Shown: piece by piece, positions 57,701 through 64,000 of the stretch
Numbering within the stretch: the stretch's first letter is position 1
Layout: every line of letters starts with the position of its first letter
Assembly (NCBI GenBank): GCA_022592435.1
Contig: JABYQS010000161.1
Span: 17,755 to 81,754 of the forward strand
Reading direction: 5' to 3'
DNA length: 64,000 nucleotides
Source: Cerioporus squamosus
Taxonomy: Eukaryota; Basidiomycota; Agaricomycetes; Polyporales; Polyporaceae
The notes under the pieces: generated by a model
The model's database searches: none
What the model was told of the DNA's origin: nothing
The model's input: the letters and a program-made list of their open reading frames with translations, nothing else
Program-made: the position numbers and the translations under genes

Positions 57701-58800
57701 TAAATGGCCCGGAGAACCAGATCCTCTTTCTGCCATCCGACCTCGATGCTTCGACCTTTACGGCTGCAGGCTGCACGACCTTGGCCGCTTTCGAGTTCAA
57801 GCTTCGCCTCGCACACACTTACGACTTGATAGCATCCATCAGGCAGTTGCTCTCACTCAAGGCCGCTACCATCGAGTCGAAGGTCCGTCACGCGCATGGC
57901 ACCAGGAACAACATCACGGCTCAAGGCGAGGTCAGTCAGGCCAACCTGATGGTCGTGCATGTTGCCAAGCAATACAACAATAACCTGCAGTGCATGAAGG
58001 TCCTAGCGACACATTTGAAAGGGTCCGGGTACAACACCAAGATCCCGACGTCGCTCAAGACTATCGACCTCAGCAAAGACCTGGCGCCTGCCAATCTGCA
58101 TACCGCCCGAAGTCTGGGGGATAGCAAGAAAATGGAGTCTTGGATCTTTGGAATAGCCCCGCCCGGTGCCGACCAGGGCCAGGGACTAGAGGCTTGGGAG
58201 GAAGAAAGTGAGTTTCTGGGTTGGCGCTCTGAGCGCTCAATCTGACCACGCGTAGCCCAACGAGTGCGATGGCTACGAGCTTGGGCAAATTTCCTGTGGA
58301 CTAACGAGGAGGTGAACCTGCTTTACGCGGAAGCTCGGGCAGCACGGTGGGGGTTCCTGACTTTTGCTCGTCTTCGAGAAGAGACCGCCTCTGCCAAACC
58401 AGAGTATGCGTCCAAGGGAGCTACGGCATACGTGCGTCAGAAGGCCGCGATGTTCACCAGCATGGCAGACGATGTCTTGCAGCGGGTGGCTAAAGCCACG
58501 GCAACTCATCGCAAGGACATGGAGCTTGATGACGACCGGAGAATCCCCTACGGTTTGACACAGCAACTCATCGTTGCCGATGAGGTCCGACTGGACTACG
58601 CTGTGGTAAGCTCTCTCCCTTGTCCTGTGCAGTCGAGGTCCTGACAGAGCCGACAGTCAATTCGGCCGTTGATCGTGCATGCACTGGAGAAGGAGAGTGG
58701 GGATGGGGCGTCCACCGCTCGTAATCTGCGCCCGCGGAGCAAAGTAGCTCAGCCGAACACCGTGCCTAGTTGGGATGAGGTTCTGCGGCTCATGGGTTAG
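54745..58800 (+). pseudogene. KDZ-superfamily transposase (copy 2, different lineage) with a frameshift and a TGA
   Basis: Exons are 54745-55140, 55189-55787, 55847-56037, 56086-56254, 56308-56456, 56510-56907, 56961-57170, 57224-58207, 58256-58605 and 58657-58800. All phases agree. The cysteine cluster has LCERC, then YRCRECAHSRALCITCIC with EEHVTSPLHWVEQW. The two halves are in different frames, so one base is lost or two gained near 55290-55300. The core shows YTPRLGGDGNHSLQKKAK (first Asp), CTRHGCFWPRAVVDLPGGEQ, MMTYDVACSYLKNIL (second Asp intact) and HTDGEAVEPLWASHNQ (Glu). TGA at 57116-57118 lies inside exon 7, whose phase is confirmed on both sides. The C-terminus is long and helical (QRVRWLRAWANFLWTNEEVN). 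The copy is dead by two independent lesions. It shares little sequence with copy 1, so it is not a recent duplicate. Confidence 0.88.
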
Positions 58801-60560
58801 TGAACGCTTGAGGTGCTGGGGACCATGGCGACCGCGGGGATAACTGCGGTGTGGCTTTGGCCTTAGACGGCCCGCACGGGTGATACACGTGGTCCCCGGA
58901 AAGCCCGCGTGCGGCGTACAATTACGGGCAGCCCTGGCTAAGCGCCTGAGTCGGTAGGTCGGGGATCGGATGCCAGGACAGACGTGGAAACCACGTGTGT
59001 GCCATGCCAATTGTCGGCTGCGCCCAAAGAAGAGCCATTCTGCGAAGAGTCCCAAAAAGTGTGCACAAGGAACGACATGCCACCACCCGCACCTCAAATC
59101 TGGGAACGAGAGGAGATCGACGAGCCCGATGAGCTCGTGCTGGAGCCGTGGGTCACAGATGGACTGGAAAAGTAAGTGCGCCTGTTGGATATGTGCGCGC
59201 AATCTAATGTGCACCAGGCAAGTGCACAGGCACACACGCAGCAAGGACGAGCGTGTGCGGAAGTTCGTCTTGGGCACGCTGCCTGTGCAAGACTGCGGGT
59301 AGACGAACGGTGACACCCTGGCCTACAGGGGAAAGCCCGTCGACGTGCAGGTGATGGGCATGGTCTGGGACCTCAACTTCAGCATGAAAGCGGGTGGTAC
59401 AGCCAAGTATGATATTACGGTGGTGTTCATCCGGCGCGGAGACAAGAACGCACTGGGTGAACTCATCCACCTGTTCAAACCGAGGCGTGAGTACAGCGTT
59501 GCTCCATGGATGACCCCGGCTGACATATGAGCAGAATGCATCCCGACCACCCTCACAGCATACACCAAGATGACGTGTCGAGGACAGGTGAGTGGGGCAG
59601 GTATGGTCACAAAGGGTTTGCTAACGACGGTGCATCAGATGCTGCAAGTGCAGAACTCCCAGCGGCACATCAAAGCAGGCTCACTCATCAAGAACACGAA
59701 CTTCTGCTCGCTTAGTACAGGCAACCTCGTTCTCCTGCATACGCAGGTTTGCCTGTATGACTTAGGTGTATTGTTTTTCGCGATTATGGATGTACATCTC
59801 CTTGCTCGGTGCCCAGTGTAACGTGTACAATTCTTAGTGCTGAAGTGAATGACCGCCGCGCGCGCCTGGGGTGCCACACCCGAGTTGGGGCGCATCCCAG
59901 AAGACACCGTTCCTGCATTCCCTGCAGGGGAGAGCGTCGAGAATAGGTGGGTGGCCATCCCGAAGCACTGAATCTCGGCAACACAACGTATGCAACTGCT
60001 GGAAGAGCACGCCGTCGCCCTTGGCCAGACCCAGGAGGGGGCATTGGGCCACTAGGAGGGAGCAAGGAGGGAGAGGTGAGTGGGACAGCATAGTATTGGG
60101 GAAGCTAGGCTGATTTTATCGTAGAATGGTGACATCGAAGGACTTCCCGCACTCGAGGAGAGACACACAGACGAAGTGAGTATCCAATATGGTCTAATGG
60201 CGGTGCTCACGCTCATTGCTCCCAAGCATGTATGCTGTACCGCGCCCCACGAGTATTCCACAGCTTATGTCCTCGCCGCCCAGGAGTGCCATGGGTTATA
60301 TGACCCAGGCTGTCAGTGGGTGACTGTGTAAATGCGCCCGCACACATCGTTAACGTCGCACCTGCAGTGTTCGACACTTCAGCGGGTTTGCCCTACTGAC
60401 TCGTCTCCAGGAGGAGAACCAACTGCGGGAGTACGAACTGTCGTCCCTTGTGACTGAGGCACCAACGAACATTCGCAAGCGGCATCGCTCGGACAAGGAG
60501 AATGTCGGGGTGCTGTCAACATGGACTGCCGCTGAAGATGAACAGGGGTCAGCAGAACGG
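58801..60560 (+). other. Scattered exon-like pieces, unidentified
   Basis: Protein-like fragments on the plus strand bounded by splice-like sites include about 59085-59172 (PPPAPQIWEREEIDEPDELV), 59329-59488 (VQVMGMVWDLNFSMKAGGTA, YDITVVFIRRGDKNALGELI), 59534-59587 (IPTTLTAYTKMTCRGQ), 59640-59747 (LQVQNSQRHIKAGSLIKNTN) and 60395-60570 (RLQEENQLREYELSSLVTEA, a short coiled coil, then NIRKRHRSDKENV). They may be one multi-exon gene or decayed accessory sequence following the KDZ element. I cannot link all phases or name a domain. Confidence 0.35.
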
Positions 60561-62141
60561 ACTTGCAGGAGAGGTGAGTAATGGAAGTGCCCTGAAACAG
60601 ACATCTGTTGAAGATAGCCCAGGGAACGTACCCTTACCAATCGGGGTGCAATGGGGAATTCACGCTCAGAAAGAGGGCACGTACCCACAGCTTCTCTGGC
60701 AAGTACGATGAGGAGGACATCACTGTCACTGGCAAAGGAGGGGGAAGTGAGGAGTAGATGTTCATTAGACAAATGACATGCAACTACGAACACTGTCATG
60801 ATGACCGATTTATCCCTACAATGACTCTGGGGATGCCCCGGAATGGTGGCGCTCGAGGAGAGATGACATGGGGCGCGGTGAGCTCATGCAGCTCGCTGCA
60901 CCCCTCGTGCACGGCTGTGGGGCGGAGACAGCAGACAGCTCAGGGCGAGCTCTTGCAGCTCGCCACGCCTCTCGTGTGTGCGCTGGAGGGCGGGAGACGT
61001 GCATGAGCAAGCTCTTGTCACATATAGGGTCCATTATTGTATTACAATACCCCACCAACCTGGTGCATATGAAATGCTGAACCTGGTCACCATTGTATTA
61101 TAGAACAACCTGGCCAGCCTTTGACAACAATGACCTGGCAGCATTGTCAATGGCTAGGAGGGGTCCTTCTACAGCATCGTACTCATTGTAAATCACCATA
61201 AACATTGTGAAATGGTCCCCCCCTTGCCGTTGTATAACCCTGGTGATTGTGGATCCGGCATATACAGCCTGTCAACGGGGCTTGTACAACCCCGAGCTTG
61301 CCAAACGGAGCCTGCCCTTCGCTGTATAACCCCGCTGATTGTGGATCCGGCATATACAGGCTGTCAACAGGGCTTGTACAACCCTGAGCTTGCAAAACGG
61401 AGCCTACCCTTCGCTGTATAACCCCGCTGATTGTGGATCCGGCATATACAGGCTGTAGATGGGGCTTGTACAACCACTGTTTGGCCCTTACTGATGTAAT
61501 GACCCCATTTACAGCGATATAGGTCCTGCAGGAGACATACATGACTGAATATCCCTCAACATAATGATTGTTTGCAATATGGCAGAGCTGCACATCATGG
61601 TTGAGCGCTGAACAATCTGCTTTGCCATTTCGGGACTTGTTATTCACCGCCCATCAACCTGAGGCGCCGGCGCAACCCGCGTGCGAAGCACCCTGGACTT
61701 GTTTCTGAAAGTGGCATTGTCATTGAACGCGCTGATGGCAGCAGGTGCTGGAAAGCACAGCCACTCACTGCTGCAACTCGAAGTCAAAGTCGCCGTCAGG
61801 CACAGCCATCTCCGACAAGTGAGAATACGCGAGGGCACACATATGTTTAGCGCCATATACACACAGCCACAGACGGCAGACGTCGAAGACGCAAGGTCGG
61901 GCACCAGAGTCAAGTTCGAGCAAAAGATTGACATTTGTCAACTACGTTACTGGCATAGCAAGCCATACATGAAGACGCAAATCTGTAGTACTCGTGAAAG
62001 AAGCGGGTACAAATGGGACCTGGGTGTAAGTACTATGCGGCAAGATCAACATGGTTTTGGTACGAAGAACGGGGGCGTGTTGCGGTATTGAGACGAGCGA
62101 AGGAAAAGAAACAAATGAAGGGAGAGAGACGGGGATACTTA
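60561..62141. other. Non-coding DNA with a 92-bp tandem repeat
   Basis: No supportable gene. GAGCTC-rich words recur at 60880-60970 (GTGAGCTCATGCAGCTCGCTG and GCGAGCTCTTGCAGCTCGCC-type duplications of about 70 bp). The clearer 92-bp array is listed separately. A 136-codon frame at 61681-62091 has no protein-like features. Confidence 0.5.
61232..61474. repeat. 92-bp tandem repeat, about 2.6 copies
   Basis: GATTGTGGATCCGGCATATA begins at 61245, 61337 and 61429. Units contain GGGGCTTGTACAACC and CCTTCGCTGTATAACCC. The third copy is truncated after about 45 bp. Confidence 0.95.
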
Positions 62142-62148
62142 TCATGTT

Positions 62149-64000
62149 CTAGGCCGAAGTCTCACCAGAGACAACCTGCTGCTTCTTGGTGGCAGGCGCG
62201 TCACGGTGCTCAGGCTCGGGGCTCGCGCGCTTGCTGCCAACAGTCTCGGACCCGACATTGATGGGACCCACAGAGGAGACAGGAGTAGAAGTGGCGACAG
62301 GAGCAGAAGCAGCAACGGGAGTGGGCGCGATAATGGGAGCTGAGTCAGGCACGGAGGTAGCAGCGGACACGGGCACGGCAGCAGTCTCAGCGGCGGTGGG
62401 CAGGGTAGCAGACACAGCGGCGGTGGAGGTATAAATGGATGAAACCGACGGCGTGGAGGAGGTTGGAGCGGCGGCGGGAGAAGTGGTAGGGGATGCGGTG
62501 GCAGCCGAAGACGTGATGTCAGCGGAGGACATATTGTTCGACGTGCTCGCGGAGGCAATGGTCTTGGAGGTAGACGGCGCGGACGAAGAGGTCTTGGCCT
62601 GAGGGCACATGGTAATGATAGCCCAGTGCACGTCCTCGACAGCCACACGCAGGTCCGCGATGTCGGCGGCGTCCTCTGCAGCGGCGCACCACCACGAGAG
62701 GCACATGATCGCCATAAAGAGGCTGTTGCAGCCTCCGCACCTGACGTTGGACCAGCTGCCCTCATCGGCGGGGGCGATCTTCAGCAACGGCCAAGGCTCC
62801 TCGGGGTCGAGGCGCTCGCTGGGCTGCAGACGCGTCCACCACTTGTAGAACTGCTGGACGAAGGCAGGGAGAGACTTTATTTTGGGAGGCTTATCGTACT
62901 TGCGCCCACGTCCAATCCAGTACTTGACTTCTTCAGGACGAGCCTTCAGCGAAAGCCGGTTGGATTGGCACTGTGCCGCCGACACTCAGGATGGTGGTTG
63001 GAAGTGTGTGAGAAAGAACAAAAACTTACCTGGCCGTCCGGGTACTCCAGCGCCTTCTCGAACTCAAACCACACGCCCACCAGCTCGACCCACCACACCT
63101 CTTCGCTAACCCCATCGAGGTACTCCTTCGCAGCGACAACCCACTCAGACATCTTGAGCTCGCCCTTCTCCTCTTTGTACGGCTCCCTGAGGTCCAAAGA
63201 CTGCCGAATATCCTCGTACTTCTCGCCGCTCAGCATGCGCTTCAAGATCATGTCGTTCCGGGCCTTGTTGGCTTTGATTTGCTCTTTGTATGTGGGCTCG
63301 CGCAGCTTTGGAGGAGCGGAGGCGACCGGTTCAGCAGTAGCAGGAGTGGTGGCGGTGGTGGTGGGAGAAGGAGTAGGAGCAGTGGCCGGAGAAGAGGGGT
63401 GTCGGAGATGGGGTTGCTAGCCACGGAGGAAGTCTCAGAAGGTGAGTCCAACATGTCCATGAGCTCCGGCATCTCGTCGTCGCTGACTGATGCACTGCGA
63501 TGGATCGACTCCAGCCGGGTAGCGAGGTTTGGGGCTAGATACGATAGCAATGTCAGTATGTACTCAGGAGCGAATGTGATTGTGCTTACCATAGCACCTA
63601 GCGACGAAGGTGTCCCACTCACTCTGGATCATCGACCACTTTTTGGTAGCCTCGGAGAAGATGTTCTGGAGGTCGACGGTCCGGCCATTGTGGATGCTGG
63701 GGACATCGTCAGCTTGGGAGTTCAGGAACTAAGGACGACAAGTCAGTACTCATGTCAATGTAGTCAACCACCCGGTCTCCGGATTGGGGCCGCCCAGAAG
63801 CATACTTGCCATACCCAGTCTGCTCCTCGATGGCCTTGCAAGCCTCGAAAGCTGTGCGCGCGAGGTGATGGATGTTACTGCGTGGGGAGGACATAAGAAC
63901 GCAGATGACGAGGCACAGGTGAGTGAATACGTACTCTTGTATGGCCCGGACGCGCTTCGTCACCTGCTCGGGGCCCTCCTTCATCAGGTCCTTGAGATCA
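62149..64000 (-). pseudogene. Expanded mushroom family protein (3' part), 5' end beyond the window, one frame conflict
   Basis: The gene runs in from the right edge. Clear exons are about 63970-63948 (EGPEQVTKRVRAIQ), about 63890-63815 (HHLARTAFEACKAIEEQTGY), about 63727-63596 (VDLQNIFSEATKKWSMIQSE), about 63535-63030 and 62970-62149. The last exon has KARPEEVKYWIGRGRKYDKP, VQQFYKWWTRLQPSERLDPE and VRCGGCNSLFMAIMCLSWWC, the conserved end of a family I know as highly multi-copy in Agaricomycetes. It then becomes a Ser/Thr/Ala-rich tail of about 130 residues. In the 63535-63030 exon the frame that encodes RLESIHRSASVSDDEMPELM does not continue into the one encoding KLREPTYKEQIKANKARNDM. A one-base loss or two-base gain near 63390-63400 is needed. 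Function unknown. Confidence 0.6.

Noticed and set aside
1..64000. tRNA, rRNA or CRISPR arrays
   Set aside because: I saw no tRNA-like cloverleaf, no rRNA signature and no short repeat-spacer array. The tandem repeats present have no unique spacers.

Overview
The window is eukaryotic and fits a basidiomycete fungus, most likely an Agaricomycete close to the wood-decay mushrooms and polypores. Genes are cut by many short GT..AG introns of about 45-80 nt. The transposons and several gene families are of a kind I know as multi-copy in mushroom genomes. There are no bacterial features. Most of the 64 kb is repeat-rich accessory DNA, and much of it is broken by insertions, premature TGA codons or frameshifts.

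Layout. 1-3.8 kb: degenerate or unresolved sequence with one likely minus-strand gene tail. 3.8-5.6 kb: an intact F-box/LRR-like gene (minus). 6.0-9.7 kb: a 7-exon Lys/Ala-rich gene of an expanded mushroom family (plus), with one in-frame TGA. 9.7-13.0 kb: non-coding DNA with a perfect-period 115-bp minisatellite. 13.0-16.1 kb: a 5'-truncated Ty3/gypsy chromovirus with its 3' LTR, inserted into the integrase region of a second, opposite-strand gypsy element. 16.6-21.1 kb: a small Cys-rich gene (minus) and two paralogous coiled-coil/RING genes (plus). 22-34.3 kb: a block of mushroom-specific gene families of unknown function. One member carries a 601-bp hAT-type MITE with an 8-bp target duplication. 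Another is split by a 3,665-bp hAT transposon, also with an 8-bp duplication. In both cases removing the insert and one duplication reconnects the reading frame.

34.4-40.8 kb: tandem repeats, a Ser/Pro-rich gene (minus) and a double-CxxC zinc-cluster gene (plus). 40.8-51.1 kb is the most interesting part. A 987-residue gene (minus) is divergent from a TET/JBP-type 2-oxoglutarate/Fe(II) dioxygenase gene (plus), which is followed directly by a KDZ-superfamily transposase gene (plus). That transposase is interrupted by a 482-bp solo LTR. 51.4-52.5 kb: an unknown 4-exon gene. 54.7-58.8 kb: a second KDZ transposase of a different lineage, with a frameshift and a premature TGA. 58.8-62 kb: weak exon fragments and a 92-bp repeat. 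62.1-64 kb: the 3' part of another expanded mushroom family, cut by the window edge.

How it fits together: a TET/JBP base-modification enzyme beside a KDZ transposase matches the reported association of these two families in mushroom genomes. The nested insertions give a relative order of events: older gypsy, then chromovirus; host-like genes, then hAT and MITE; KDZ, then LTR retroelement. All exon boundaries come from reading GT/AG sites and frame continuity by eye. No search or transcript data were available.
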